Part shown: positions 28,507 through 38,194 of the stretch, in pieces
How positions within the stretch are numbered: the stretch's first letter is position 1
How the letters are laid out: each line of letters begins with the position of its first letter
NCBI RefSeq assembly: GCF_002849655.1
Contig: NZ_PDNW01000021.1
Coordinates: 1 to 63,888, forward strand
DNA length: 63,888 bases
From: Pollutimonas subterranea
GTDB lineage: Bacteria; Pseudomonadota; Gammaproteobacteria; Burkholderiales; Burkholderiaceae_B
Direction: 5' to 3'
The notes under the pieces: model-generated
What the model was told of the DNA's origin: nothing
Databases searched by the model: none
What the model saw: the letters and a program-made list of their open reading frames with translations, nothing else
Position numbers and translations under genes: made by a program

Positions 28507-29208
28507 ATGTCCTTCATCTCAAAATCATTCTGTGCGGCTGCCTTGTTCGGCCTGCTTTGCGCTCCCGTCTTTTCCCAATCGTCTTCCGGTCAAGATGCCC
28601 GACATGGCGTTTATGCAAAAGCAGGTTTCCTGGGCGCCGGCGTAGGTTATGCCTATGGCTTGAATCCTGCCTTCACCTTGCGCGGTGAAGCCACGACCAT
28701 CGGTTCAATCACCCGCGACTTCAGCGCTGGTGCCGTCGACTATTCCGGCAAACTGAAAAATGACAATGCCAGCATTTTCCTGGACTGGTTTCCGGCGGAC
28801 AACGGTTTTCGCCTGACCGGCGGCCTGACATGGCGCAATACTGAACTGACCGGCAATGCCAATAGCATCAACGTAGGTGGAAGCAACCTGACGCTGGGCG
28901 CAGGCGACACCTACACAGCCAAAGCCAAGTACCGGACGCTGACTCCTTATATCGGTATCGGCTACGGCCTCAATGTTGCACAGCAAAAAGCGAACACATG
29001 GGGTTTCGTTGCCGACCTGGGCGTGTACTACACCAGCAAACCCAAGACGTCGTATGACATTTCGGGCCCTACCTATGATTTGGCTCGCCAGATCAATGCA
29101 CCGGCGACCGACCGCGCCATCAATGAACAGTTTGGCGAGTTCAATGACAAGGTCCAGAAATACAAATTCATTCCTGCGCTGTATATCGGCGTTTCCTATT
29201 ACTTCTAG
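28507..29208 (+). CDS. OmpW-like outer-membrane beta-barrel protein
   Basis: The 233 residues start with a signal peptide (MSFISKSFCAAALFGLLCAP VFSQ, split for length) followed by alternating strands ending in the outer-membrane signature (IPALYIGVSYYF, aromatic last residue). The internal pattern (GLTWRNTELTGNANSINVGG and LTPYIGIGYGLN) resembles OmpW and opacity-type small barrels, possibly channels for hydrophobic compounds. Its place beside a fatty acid regulator and oxidation genes suggests a role in uptake of hydrophobic substrates, but this is inference. Confidence 0.75.
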   Translation: MSFISKSFCAAALFGLLCAPVFSQSSSGQDARHGVYAKAGFLGAGVGYAYGLNPAFTLRGEATTIGSITRDFSAGAVDYSGKLKNDNASIFLDWFPADNGFRLTGGLTWRNTELTGNANSINVGGSNLTLGAGDTYTAKAKYRTLTPYIGIGYGLNVAQQKANTWGFVADLGVYYTSKPKTSYDISGPTYDLARQINAPATDRAINEQFGEFNDKVQKYKFIPALYIGVSYYF

Positions 29209-29289
29209 CCTGTACGCACCTTACCTCGCCGAGGTGAAAACCCGCGTAGTGTAAACACCTGCTTTCGTTTTGCCGTCATAAGGCGTACA

Positions 29290-29307
29290 TTCAAACAAAC
29301 GTTTGAA
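29290..29307. promoter_or_regulatory. PsrA-type operator in the promoter of the TetR regulator gene
   Basis: TTCAAAC-AAAC-GTTTGAA is a perfect 7-bp inverted repeat with a 4-base spacer. It matches the published PsrA binding pattern (G/C)AAAC N2-4 GTTT(G/C). It ends 9 bases before the ATG of the PsrA-like gene, so the regulator very likely represses its own operon, with release by long-chain fatty acyl ligands as in Pseudomonas. Confidence 0.7.
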
Positions 29308-29316
29308 CTAGGCCTT

Positions 29317-30009
29317 ATGACTCTCTCTCGCCCGAATCCCACTCGTAACGTCATTCTCGATGCCGCCGAGCATCTGTTCGCGCACCAGGGGCACGACAAC
29401 ACGTCGTTACGGCAAATCACTGCCGCCGCTGGCGTCAACTTGTCGGCGGTCAACTACCACTTCGGCTCGAAAGACGGGCTCGTCCATGCCGTGTTCCAGC
29501 GTCGGTTGGCGGCCTTGAACCAGGAACGCCTTGATCTCCTGGACACGCTTGAAAACGCGGCCCATGGCCAGCCGCTCAAGCCCTCCCAGATTGTCGAGTC
29601 GTTCTTTGGCCCCCTTGTGCGCCATGCAGCGGGCACAAGCCCCGGCCAGAAAACCTTTGTGCCGCTGCTCGAGCGCAGCATGTCGGACCCGGGCGGATTC
29701 ATACGCACCATGTTCATCGACGAGCACACCAGCGTGCTCGAGCGATTCAAGCACGCTTTGCTCAAGTCATTGCCGGACGTGCCCGAAGACGAGATCGTCT
29801 GGCGCTTTCACTTCATGCTGGGCGCCACTTCGTACGCGATTTCGGGCACCGAGGTCCTGCGCCAGGCCATGAACTGGCCTAAATCCGAAGCCGACGGTGC
29901 ACGCGACACCGACATGCTGCTTGCCCGTCTATTGAGCTTTTTGCTGGGTGGCTTGCGCGCTCCTTTGCCTGGCACCCCCAAGAGTCCAGTACAAAGGAGT
30001 GCGGCATGA
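29317..30009 (+). CDS. TetR-family regulator, PsrA-like
   Basis: DNA-binding repressor of fatty acid oxidation. The N-terminal domain (ILDAAEHLFAHQGHDNTSLR, then QITAAAGVNLSAVNYHFGSK) is very close in pattern to Pseudomonas PsrA, including VNLxAVNYHFGSK. The C-terminal ligand domain ends in an Arg/Pro-rich tail. 230 residues. A PsrA-type palindrome lies in its promoter, and the stop overlaps the fadE start (ATGA), so it leads the beta-oxidation operon it probably controls. Confidence 0.85.
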   Translation: MTLSRPNPTRNVILDAAEHLFAHQGHDNTSLRQITAAAGVNLSAVNYHFGSKDGLVHAVFQRRLAALNQERLDLLDTLENAAHGQPLKPSQIVESFFGPLVRHAAGTSPGQKTFVPLLERSMSDPGGFIRTMFIDEHTSVLERFKHALLKSLPDVPEDEIVWRFHFMLGATSYAISGTEVLRQAMNWPKSEADGARDTDMLLARLLSFLLGGLRAPLPGTPKSPVQRSAA

Positions 30010-32303
30010 ATGTTTTTCGGTCGCTACGCTGTGCTTTGCTATCGCGCCGCATGCTTGCGCTATACCGGCGCATCATGCCGCAGATGTCGGACACCGAACG
30101 CGATGCCATCGAGGCAGGCACGGTATGGTGGGAAGGCGAGCTGTTTCGCGGCAAGCCGGATTGGTCCAGGCTGCATGCCATACCCAAGCCCACCCTGACG
30201 CAGGAAGAGCGCGACTTCCTGGACAACGAGGTAGAAACGGCCTGCGCAATGATAGACGACTGGCAGGTAACCCGTGAATTGCAAGACATGCCGCAAGAGC
30301 TCTGGCAATACATCAAGGAAAATCGCTTTTTAAGCCTGATCATTCCCAAGGAATATGGCGGCCGCGGGTTTTCGGCGCTAGCCCATTCGCAGGTCATCAC
30401 CAAGCTGTCCACCCGCAATTCCGCCCTTTCCGTATCGGTAATGGTTCCGAACTCGCTGGGCCCCGCCGAGTTGCTCTTGCACTATGGCACCAATGAACAG
30501 AAAAGCCACTATTTGCCGCGCCTGGCCACCGGCGAGGAAATCCCGGCATTCGCGCTGACCAGTCCGTGGGCGGGATCCGATGCAGCCGCCATACCGGACA
30601 GCGGAATTGTTTGCATGAGCCAATGGCAGGGGCGTGAAGTGCTGGGCATGCGCGTCACCTGGGACAAGCGCTACATCACCCTTGCACCAGTGTGCACGCT
30701 GCTGGGGCTGGCCTTCCGGCTGTATGACCCGCAGGGACTGCTGGGGACGAAAACGGATATCGGTATTACGTGTGCCCTGGTCCCCGCCGCACATCCCGGC
30801 GTAGAGACCGGCCGGCGCCATTTCCCGCTGGACGCCATGTTCATGAACGGCCCTACCCGCGGCACCGACGTCTTCATGCCCCTGGACTTCATCATAGGCG
30901 GCCCGCAGATGGCTGGCCAGGGATGGCGCATGCTGATGGAAAGCCTTGCCGCCGGACGATCGATCTCATTGCCATCCTCGTTTACGGGCATGGCGAAGAT
31001 GACGTCCCGCGCCGTCGGGGCTTATTGCCGGGTGCGTACTCAGTTTCGTACGCCCATTGGCAAGTTTGAGGGCGTCGAAGAAGCGCTGGCCCGCATAGGC
31101 GGCAATACCTACCTGATTGACGCGGCACGCAGCATGACGGCCGTGGCTGTGGATCTGGGTGAAAAGCCATCCGTCGTTTCCGCCATCGTCAAATACCACC
31201 TCACCGAGCGCGGCCGCGGCGTCGTCAATGACGGCATGGATATTATCGGGGGCAAGGGCATCTGCCTGGGACCGCAAAACTTTTTGGGACGCGCCTATCA
31301 GCAAATTCCAGTGGGCATTACCGTAGAAGGCGCCAATATTCTGACCCGCAGCCTGATCATATTCGGCCAAGGCGCCATACGTTGCCATCCCTATGTACTG
31401 GCTGAACTGCACGCTGCCAATCATCCCGATCCCGAAAAGGCCCTCCATGATTTCGACCATGCATTGTGGGGCCACATCCGCTACACGACCGGTAATGTAT
31501 TCCGCTCGCTTGGCCTGGGCTTGACGACAGCGCGCTTCAGCCACATCGACGCCGATGTGGCTCCCGAGATGGAGCGCTACTATCGCCTGTTGAACCGTTT
31601 TTCCAGCGCATTCGCAGCCTGCGCCGATATTGCCATGCTGACGTTGGGCGGATCGCTGAAAAGGCGCGAGCGTCTCTCGGCCCGGATGGGCGACATCTTG
31701 TCGCACATGTACCTGATCTCCGCCACGCTCAAGCGATTCGACGACGACGGTCGTCAGGCCGACGACGCGCCCTTGGCCCATTGGGCCATCCAGGATGCCA
31801 TGTATAAGCTGCAGGAAGCCTTTGAAGGCGTCCTGGCAAACTTTCCAAATCGCGCCGTCGCCTGGGGGTTGCGCGTGCTGGTGTTTCCGTTCGGACATCC
31901 TGTGGCGCCGCCTTCGGATGAACTTGGCCAGGCGGTGGCGCACCTGCTGACCACGCCCGGCGCCACGCGTGATCGCCTTACCCACGACTGCTACGTGCCC
32001 CAGGATACGGACGAACCGATTGGCGCGATCGAAGCCGCATTTGTTGCCAGTGTGGCTACCGAGACTATCGACCGCAAGATCCGGCAGTTCGAGAAGACAG
32101 GGCAACTGGACAACAATCCTGCCGCCAATGTCCGCGACATCGCCCAAGCGGTACATGCAGCCGGCGGCATCACGGATGCCGAGTACGAAACCGTCCGCCG
32201 ACGTAACGCCTTGCGTGATCGCGTCATTGCCGTGGACGACTTCCCCTTCGACCTGCAGGGCGCAAGCCAGCGAGCGCCTGCAGCCGAACGCAACGTCGCA
32301 TAA
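30006..32303 (+). CDS. fadE: Acyl-CoA dehydrogenase FadE
   Basis: FAD enzyme of the first beta-oxidation step. The 765 residues have the FadE layout, longer than common acyl-CoA dehydrogenases: an N-terminal extension with a short hydrophobic segment, the dehydrogenase core (LIIPKEYGGRGFSALAHSQV, FALTSPWAGSDAAAIPDSG), and a C-terminal DUF1974-like helical domain (HMYLISATLKRFDDDGRQAD). Translation is coupled to the TetR regulator by a 4-base overlap, and the thiolase gene follows after 11 bases. Confidence 0.92.
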   Translation: MNVFRSLRCALLSRRMLALYRRIMPQMSDTERDAIEAGTVWWEGELFRGKPDWSRLHAIPKPTLTQEERDFLDNEVETACAMIDDWQVTRELQDMPQELWQYIKENRFLSLIIPKEYGGRGFSALAHSQVITKLSTRNSALSVSVMVPNSLGPAELLLHYGTNEQKSHYLPRLATGEEIPAFALTSPWAGSDAAAIPDSGIVCMSQWQGREVLGMRVTWDKRYITLAPVCTLLGLAFRLYDPQGLLGTKTDIGITCALVPAAHPGVETGRRHFPLDAMFMNGPTRGTDVFMPLDFIIGGPQMAGQGWRMLMESLAAGRSISLPSSFTGMAKMTSRAVGAYCRVRTQFRTPIGKFEGVEEALARIGGNTYLIDAARSMTAVAVDLGEKPSVVSAIVKYHLTERGRGVVNDGMDIIGGKGICLGPQNFLGRAYQQIPVGITVEGANILTRSLIIFGQGAIRCHPYVLAELHAANHPDPEKALHDFDHALWGHIRYTTGNVFRSLGLGLTTARFSHIDADVAPEMERYYRLLNRFSSAFAACADIAMLTLGGSLKRRERLSARMGDILSHMYLISATLKRFDDDGRQADDAPLAHWAIQDAMYKLQEAFEGVLANFPNRAVAWGLRVLVFPFGHPVAPPSDELGQAVAHLLTTPGATRDRLTHDCYVPQDTDEPIGAIEAAFVASVATETIDRKIRQFEKTGQLDNNPAANVRDIAQAVHAAGGITDAEYETVRRRNALRDRVIAVDDFPFDLQGASQRAPAAERNVA

Positions 32304-32314
32304 GGACACTAGCA

Positions 32315-33613
32315 ATGGCTTTTGTACCGGTATACATCGTAGACGGCGCCCGCAGTCCTTTTCTGAAGGCACGAAATGCGCCGGGACCATTTTCCGCATC
32401 CGACCTCGCCGTCCAGGCGGGGCGCGAGTTATTGCTCAGGCAGCCGTTCAACCCCACCGATCTGGACGAAGTGATTATCGGCTGTGCCGCCCCTTCGCCC
32501 GACGAAACCAATATCGGCCGGGTCATTGCCTTGAGGATGGGTTGCGGATACAAGGTGCCCGGATGGACCGTCATGCGCAACTGCGCCTCGGGCATGCAGG
32601 CACTGGATTCCGGGGTGATGTCCATCCAGACCGGTCGTTCCCAACTCGTTCTGGCCGGCGGGGTCGATGCGTTATCGCGGGCTCCCCTATTATTTACCGA
32701 TGAAATGGTCCAGTGGCTTGCCGCCTGGGGTAAAAGCCGCAGCATCGGTGCCAGGCTGGCCACCTTGAAAACGCTGCGCCCAAGGTTTCTGGCGCCCGTC
32801 ATCGGCCTGCTCAAGGGCCTGACGGATCCGGTCATCGGCCTGTCCATGGGCCAAACCGCCGAGAATATCGCACAACGCTTTGGCTTGACCCGCCAGCAGA
32901 TGGACAACTATGCCGCGCAGAGTCATCAACGCGCCTTGGCGGCACAGCGCGCCGGCGCATTCGATGAAATCGTCCCAGTGGTGGATCAGAAAGGGCAGCT
33001 GTATGCTGAAGACGATGGTATTCGCGAAGATTCGGCGCCTGCCAAGTTGGCTAAGCTCAAGCCTGTATTCGACAAACCCTGGGGCAACGTAACGGCCGGT
33101 AATAGCTCGCAGGTAACGGATGGGGCGTCCCTGCTGCTTCTGGCGTCGCAAGAAGCCGTCGACCGCTACCAACTCGAGCCTGTGGGCCGCATCAGTGATG
33201 CGCAATGGGCAAGCCTGGATCCGGCCACCATGGGCCTGGGACCGGTCCACGCTTCCACGCCCATCCTCGAACGCAACCAGCTGGGGCTCAATGACCTTGA
33301 CCTCTGGGAAATGAACGAAGCCTTTGCCGCCCAGGTGCTGGGCTGCGTCGCTGCCTGGAACGACGAAAGCTGGTGCCAGGAAAACCTGGGCCGCAGCGCC
33401 CTGGGCTTGCTGGACCTTGATCGCCTGAATGTGGACGGCGGTGCCATTGCCCTGGGCCATCCGGTGGGCGCGTCGGGCGCGCGTATCGTGCTGCATCTGC
33501 TTAATGCGCTGCGCGCCCGGAACCTGAAACGCGGCATCGCCACCATTTGCATCGGAGGCGGCCAGGGCGGCGCCATGCTGATAGAGACCTGCGACGCAAA
33601 GGTGGCAACATGA
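32315..33613 (+). CDS. Acetyl-CoA C-acyltransferase (FadI-type thiolase)
   Basis: Thiolytic cleavage of 3-ketoacyl-CoA, last step of beta-oxidation. 432 residues with the nucleophile Cys90 in MRNCASGMQ, NEAFA, the histidine in GHPVGASGAR and the second cysteine in ICIGGGQGGAM. Longer than the 390-residue class, like FadI. It is cotranscribed with fadE upstream and overlaps the next gene by ATGA; together they form a beta-oxidation module of the FadI/FadJ kind, though coupled to fadE. Confidence 0.88.
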   Translation: MAFVPVYIVDGARSPFLKARNAPGPFSASDLAVQAGRELLLRQPFNPTDLDEVIIGCAAPSPDETNIGRVIALRMGCGYKVPGWTVMRNCASGMQALDSGVMSIQTGRSQLVLAGGVDALSRAPLLFTDEMVQWLAAWGKSRSIGARLATLKTLRPRFLAPVIGLLKGLTDPVIGLSMGQTAENIAQRFGLTRQQMDNYAAQSHQRALAAQRAGAFDEIVPVVDQKGQLYAEDDGIREDSAPAKLAKLKPVFDKPWGNVTAGNSSQVTDGASLLLLASQEAVDRYQLEPVGRISDAQWASLDPATMGLGPVHASTPILERNQLGLNDLDLWEMNEAFAAQVLGCVAAWNDESWCQENLGRSALGLLDLDRLNVDGGAIALGHPVGASGARIVLHLLNALRARNLKRGIATICIGGGQGGAMLIETCDAKVAT

Positions 33614-35550
33614 CAAGCGATTTTGACACATTAGGCCTGCGCCATTTCAGTTGCAAGGTCGATGGCAATAACTTGGTGTGGCTGGCCATTGATTGTGCCG
33701 ACAGCCCGGTGAACCGTTTGTCAGCGGAGGTCATGGATGAGTTCAGCCGGGCACTGAACCATTTCGAGCACAAGCCGCCGGCCGGCCTGATCATTCACTC
33801 GACCAAAGAAGCCGGCTTTATCGCCGGGGCCGATATTGCCGAATTCGACGGACTGGATACGGCTCAAAAGGGCACTGAGCTGGTCTCGCGTGGCTGGCTA
33901 TTGTTCAACCGCCTGGCTGCCGTTGGGTACCCTACCCTTGCGCTGATACGAGGCCACTGCCTGGGAGGGGGGCTGGAGCTGGCTCTGGCCTGCCGATACC
34001 GCCTGGTCGTAGACCAGTCAAGCACATCCTTGTCCCTGCCGGAAGTCATGCTGGGCATCTTTCCCGGCTGGGGCGGCATACGCCGGCTCCCGCAAACCAT
34101 AGGCGCGCCGCTTGCGCTCGACATGATGTTGAGCGGACGGCCGCAAGATGCGCGCAAGGCTGCCAAAACAGGCTTGGCCGATGGCATTGTGGCCCCCCGC
34201 CTCATGAATCAAGCCGCTGCCAGCCTGGTAGTCAGCGGTAAACCCCGCCGCAAGGCGCGCGGTTTGGGTGCATGGCTTAACATGCGGCCGTTACGGCCCC
34301 TGGTCGCCAGGCAAACTGCCAGGAAAGTGGACGCCCGCGATCCTCACCGCCATTATCTCGCGCCCAGGGCCATACTCGAGATATGGGCCAAGCATGACGG
34401 CAACGCACTCAAGGCGCCCGAACTGGTCGATCGGCTGATACGCTCGGACACCGCCCGGAACCTGTTGCGGGTCTTCCGTCTTCAAGAGCGGTTGAAGAGC
34501 CTGGGCAAGAAAGGACGCAATGGCCCGTCGGTACGACATGTACACGTGATCGGCGCAGGCGTCATGGGCGGCGATATTGCCGCCTGGTGCGCACTGAAAG
34601 GCCTGACGGTCACCCTTCAGGATCAGGACCGTGGCCGGGTCGCGGTGGCGCAAGGACGCGCCCACGCCTTGTTTGCAAAGAAGAAGAAAGACACGCGTGA
34701 AGCGCGCGCTGCCGCGGACCGGCTCATACCCGACATGGACGGCAAAGGGCTGCGGCATGCCGACGTGGTCATTGAAGCCATTACCGAGAACGCCGGGATC
34801 AAGCGCGCCCTCTATGCGCAAATTGAACCGCTGATGAAACACGGCGCCATCCTGGCTACCAATACCTCCAGCATCTCGATAGAAGAATTGCGCAGCGGCC
34901 TGCAGGCACCACAACGGCTGGTCGGCATACATTTCTTCAATCCCGTGGCGAAGATGCCACTGGTCGAGGTGGTCGAAACGCCGGAAACCGATTCCGACGT
35001 CAAGGCTGCCGCACACGCCTTTATCGGCCAGATCGACAAGCTGCCATTGCCGGTGCAAAGCACGCCGGGTTTCCTGGTCAATGCGGTGCTGGCGCCCTAC
35101 ATGCTTGAAGCCATGCGTTGCGTCGATGAAGGCATCCGGCCTGAAACTGTCGACGCTGCGATGGTGGCTTTCGGCATGCCGATGGGCCCGATAGAACTCA
35201 TCGATACCGTGGGCCTGGATATTGCCCGGGACGCCGGCCAACAGCTGTCAGGCCAGGCCAGCACACCAGCCTGCCTGGAAGCACGCTTGGCGCGCCAGGA
35301 ACTGGGGCGCAAGACGGGTCAGGGATTCTATCAATGGAAGGACGGTAAGCCCGTAAAACAAGAAAGCGGATCCATTCCGGCTGGCCTGGCGCAAAGACTT
35401 ATTACGCCCTTGATCGAAAAAACGCAGGAACAGGTGAACGACGGTGTCGTGGCGGATGCCGATCTGGCCGACGCCGGCGTAATTTTTGGCACCGGGTTTG
35501 CCCCGTTTACGGGAGGGCCGCTGCATTACAGGCATAAGAAACAAACATAG
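33610..35550 (+). CDS. 3-hydroxyacyl-CoA dehydrogenase / enoyl-CoA hydratase (FadJ/FadB-type)
   Basis: Multifunctional alpha subunit that hydrates enoyl-CoA and oxidises 3-hydroxyacyl-CoA. The hydratase domain holds both catalytic glutamates ([16 protein letters not shown] and LPEVMLGIFPGWGG). The NAD domain starts with VIGAGVMGGDIAAW and holds the catalytic histidine in HFFNPVAKMPLVEVV. The C-terminal domain ends at GFAPFTGGPLHY. 646 residues, shorter than FadB (about 729), mainly in the last domain. The start at 33610 (MTSDFDTLG) overlaps the thiolase stop by 4 bases. Confidence 0.9.
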   Translation: MTSDFDTLGLRHFSCKVDGNNLVWLAIDCADSPVNRLSAEVMDEFSRALNHFEHKPPAGLIIHSTKEAGFIAGADIAEFDGLDTAQKGTELVSRGWLLFNRLAAVGYPTLALIRGHCLGGGLELALACRYRLVVDQSSTSLSLPEVMLGIFPGWGGIRRLPQTIGAPLALDMMLSGRPQDARKAAKTGLADGIVAPRLMNQAAASLVVSGKPRRKARGLGAWLNMRPLRPLVARQTARKVDARDPHRHYLAPRAILEIWAKHDGNALKAPELVDRLIRSDTARNLLRVFRLQERLKSLGKKGRNGPSVRHVHVIGAGVMGGDIAAWCALKGLTVTLQDQDRGRVAVAQGRAHALFAKKKKDTREARAAADRLIPDMDGKGLRHADVVIEAITENAGIKRALYAQIEPLMKHGAILATNTSSISIEELRSGLQAPQRLVGIHFFNPVAKMPLVEVVETPETDSDVKAAAHAFIGQIDKLPLPVQSTPGFLVNAVLAPYMLEAMRCVDEGIRPETVDAAMVAFGMPMGPIELIDTVGLDIARDAGQQLSGQASTPACLEARLARQELGRKTGQGFYQWKDGKPVKQESGSIPAGLAQRLITPLIEKTQEQVNDGVVADADLADAGVIFGTGFAPFTGGPLHYRHKKQT

Positions 35551-35629
35551 AACCGGAACGCGGAATCCGGTCGCGCATCGCAAATGTAAAAACACAGTTG
35601 GCAAAATGTGATTTAACTGGAGGTGGGAC

Positions 35630-36901
35630 ATGAAAAAAGTACTATCGTCGATACGTATTATTTCGGCAGTCGTAGCCGGGCTTGGCGCTGCAAACGTCCA
35701 TGCAGCGGGGTTCCAGATAATGGAGCAAAACGCCAGTGGCCTGGGCAACGCCTATGCAGGCTCCGGAGCCATAGCGGAAAACGCCAGCACCATTTACTAC
35801 AATCCTGCGGGGATGACGCGCTTGCCAGGTGTAAATGTATCGGCCGGGATCACCGCAATCCGCCCATCGTTCAAGTTCGAGAACGACGGCAGCAGGGTAC
35901 CCGGCGCGACCGGCTCAAACGGCGGCGATGCGGGTTCATGGGCCGCCGTGCCTAACGCCTACATCTCGTGGGAACTGACTCCTCGCTGGTACCTTGGCCT
36001 GGGCATTGGGGCGCCGTTCGGCCTGATGACCGAGTACGACGACGACAATTGGACAGGCCGGTATCACTCCAAGAAGTTTGACATTAAGACCATCAATGTG
36101 AACCCCTCGATCGCTTACAAGGTCAACGACCGTCTTTCGCTGGGAGCCGGCGTCAACTGGATGCACCTGGATGCGGAATTCAGCCGGGCCGTCCCTGCAA
36201 TCGGTCCGGTCGGATACATGGGCGACCTCGATGCCACGGTGAAGCTCAAGGGCGACGGCTGGGGTTGGAACCTGGGCGCGCAGTACCAAGTCACACCTGA
36301 AACCCGAATCGGGCTGTCTTATCGATCCAAGGTTAAGATTGACCCGGACGGTACAACCAAGCTGAGCAATCACAATGTGCCGGCGCCGATACCTGCCCGC
36401 AGCGTAAACGCGGCCACCTCGGTAGAACTTCCAGATTCGGCAATTCTCAGCGTGGTACATGACCTCAACAGCCAGTGGCAGCTCCTTGCCGACGTTTCCT
36501 GGACAGGGTGGAGCAGCATCCAATCCCTGGACATTGATAACGGCGCACTGGGCCAAGACAGCCTGGACCTTCGCTTCCGCGATACATGGCGCATCGCCCT
36601 GGGCGTCAACTACAAGCTGGATCAGCAATGGACACTCAAGGGCGGCGTCGCCTGGGATCAATCCCCTATCGATTCGGACACCTATCGTCCCACATCACTG
36701 CCCGACAATAACCGCTACTGGGTCTCGGTGGGCGCGCAATATAACTTCAATGACCGTACTACCGTCGACGTGGGCTATACCCATTTGTTTCTGAAGAGCA
36801 CGTCGATCAACAACGATACCGATGCGACCAAAGGAACCGTACGAGGCAACTATAAATCCAACGCCAACCTGATCGGGGTGCAAGTGTCGCATCGCTTCTG
36901 A
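35630..36901 (+). CDS. fadL: Long-chain fatty acid outer-membrane transporter (FadL/OmpP1)
   Basis: Beta-barrel of the FadL family that imports long-chain fatty acids or other hydrophobic compounds. 423 residues: signal peptide to AANVHA, then AGFQIMEQNASGLGNAYAGS, the FadL N-terminal hatch sequence, with the NPAGMTRL segment, and a C-terminal strand ending in HRF. A strong GGAGGTGG ribosome site precedes the ATG. It is 79 bases behind the FadJ-type gene and probably in the same operon. Confidence 0.93.
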   Translation: MKKVLSSIRIISAVVAGLGAANVHAAGFQIMEQNASGLGNAYAGSGAIAENASTIYYNPAGMTRLPGVNVSAGITAIRPSFKFENDGSRVPGATGSNGGDAGSWAAVPNAYISWELTPRWYLGLGIGAPFGLMTEYDDDNWTGRYHSKKFDIKTINVNPSIAYKVNDRLSLGAGVNWMHLDAEFSRAVPAIGPVGYMGDLDATVKLKGDGWGWNLGAQYQVTPETRIGLSYRSKVKIDPDGTTKLSNHNVPAPIPARSVNAATSVELPDSAILSVVHDLNSQWQLLADVSWTGWSSIQSLDIDNGALGQDSLDLRFRDTWRIALGVNYKLDQQWTLKGGVAWDQSPIDSDTYRPTSLPDNNRYWVSVGAQYNFNDRTTVDVGYTHLFLKSTSINNDTDATKGTVRGNYKSNANLIGVQVSHRF

Positions 36902-36923
36902 TTGCGTAATGAGAGTCGGGAAC

Positions 36924-36946
36924 ACCATGGTCGGGTCGACCATGGT
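36924..36946. terminator. Perfect hairpin between fadL and cheB
   Basis: ACCATGGTCG (36924-36933) and CGACCATGGT (36937-36946) form a perfect 10-bp stem with a GGT loop. It sits between two convergent genes, 22 bases behind fadL. There is no T-run on either strand, so termination is inferred from position. Confidence 0.5.
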
Positions 36947-36989
36947 CTACCGGTACGCCAGACAGCGGGCATATAGGCGACGAACAGGC

Positions 36990-38012
36990 TCACGTCTCGG
37001 GATCATGGCCAAAAAAGTCGGCGTCAAGCACCAGTTCACGCAATGGCTTTAATCTGTTTTCCGCATCGTCAGCCAAACGGCGACATCGCTCCGCTCCTTG
37101 CGGTACGCCGGCTTTCTCTGAAATATCAGCCATTTGCCGCAGCAGCATCATGCGCTCTTCAAGGGCCCTCAACGTGTCCCACAGGCCGGAGTCGATCGCG
37201 GCATTAACCTCGGCGATAAGCGTTTTGAGCGAGAACGCATGGCCGGTGTGGCATCGAAACCTGATGACCGATCCTTCCTCGATCTGGACCAGGACACCAT
37301 GGCAGTCGGGACAGGTATATCTCGACACTTTCCCGAGATCCATCACGCCTGCCCGAATGCCGTTGCCTGCCGTGGCGATTTGGTTTTCGATAATATGCCG
37401 TTTTTCGACGGATACCTTGACGGGACTTTCGATCGGAATTTTCACCATGGCGGCAATCTGCTGCGCCAGCGTCTCAAGAGGGCCGACAAAATCCACGTCG
37501 ACATGCCTGATGGCGCTCTCAGGCATGGAAGCGTACATTGCCTGCGCGGGCTCCTGGACCAGCGCGCGTCCGCCGTGGTCCTTGATCGCCCACAGTCCTG
37601 CCGTACCATCGTCAAGGGCGCCGCTCAACCGCGCTCCAGTAACACGAGGACCGTAGACAATTGCCGCCGAACGGAACAGGACATCGATCGCGGGCCTTAC
37701 CCGGCACTCCTTGGGTCCGCGGGTAATCCGGATACCGTACTCATCGAGCATCAGGTGACGATCGGCAGACGCCACGTATATCGTTCCAGCCTCAAGTGCC
37801 TGGCCATCTTCGGCTACAACCACCGGCATCGGTGTCAGCCTAGCCAGGATACGATGAAGCTGGCTGGGCGTATGGGCTGGGATATGAAGTACTACAAGTA
37901 TGGCCGCCGGCAGGTCGGGGGGCAAATGGCGAAACAACACCGTAAGCGCCTCGACTCCACCCGCCGACGCGCCCATGACGACAATATTTCGCATTCGAGC
38001 GTCTAGTGTCAT
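36990..38012 (-). CDS. CheB-type methylesterase without receiver domain
   Basis: The catalytic CheB domain is clear: NIVVMGASAGGVEALTVLFR with the catalytic serine, HIPAHTPSQLHRILA with the histidine, and LSGALDDGTAGLWAIKDHGG with the aspartate. There is no response-regulator domain. The C-terminal part holds a zinc-ribbon-like motif (YTCPDCHGVLVQ ... RFRCHTGHAFS) seen in a known group of stand-alone CheB proteins. I prefer the start MTLDARMRN, 11 bases after GGAGG; an ATG at 38021 is possible. No chemotaxis gene is nearby, and it interrupts a fatty acid block. Confidence 0.85.
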   Translation of the reverse strand: MTLDARMRNIVVMGASAGGVEALTVLFRHLPPDLPAAILVVLHIPAHTPSQLHRILARLTPMPVVVAEDGQALEAGTIYVASADRHLMLDEYGIRITRGPKECRVRPAIDVLFRSAAIVYGPRVTGARLSGALDDGTAGLWAIKDHGGRALVQEPAQAMYASMPESAIRHVDVDFVGPLETLAQQIAAMVKIPIESPVKVSVEKRHIIENQIATAGNGIRAGVMDLGKVSRYTCPDCHGVLVQIEEGSVIRFRCHTGHAFSLKTLIAEVNAAIDSGLWDTLRALEERMMLLRQMADISEKAGVPQGAERCRRLADDAENRLKPLRELVLDADFFGHDPET

Positions 38013-38194
38013 GTTATCCATACCCTCCCTGTCGAAGATACTTCGACGCCGGATACTGAATGTCGGCGCACGGAGAAAGCAGCACATCCTATGCCAGATA
38101 CTTTGAGGTGGCGCCGACGAATCAAACTACTGTTCTCGTGAGGCGTTGGAGAGGCAGTCGGTTATGCTATCGACACGTATATCGGGGAGACATC

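Noticed and set aside
30966-32399. A 477-codon open frame on the minus strand
   Set aside because: Antisense to fadE with typical shadow composition (His and Gly rich); not a gene.
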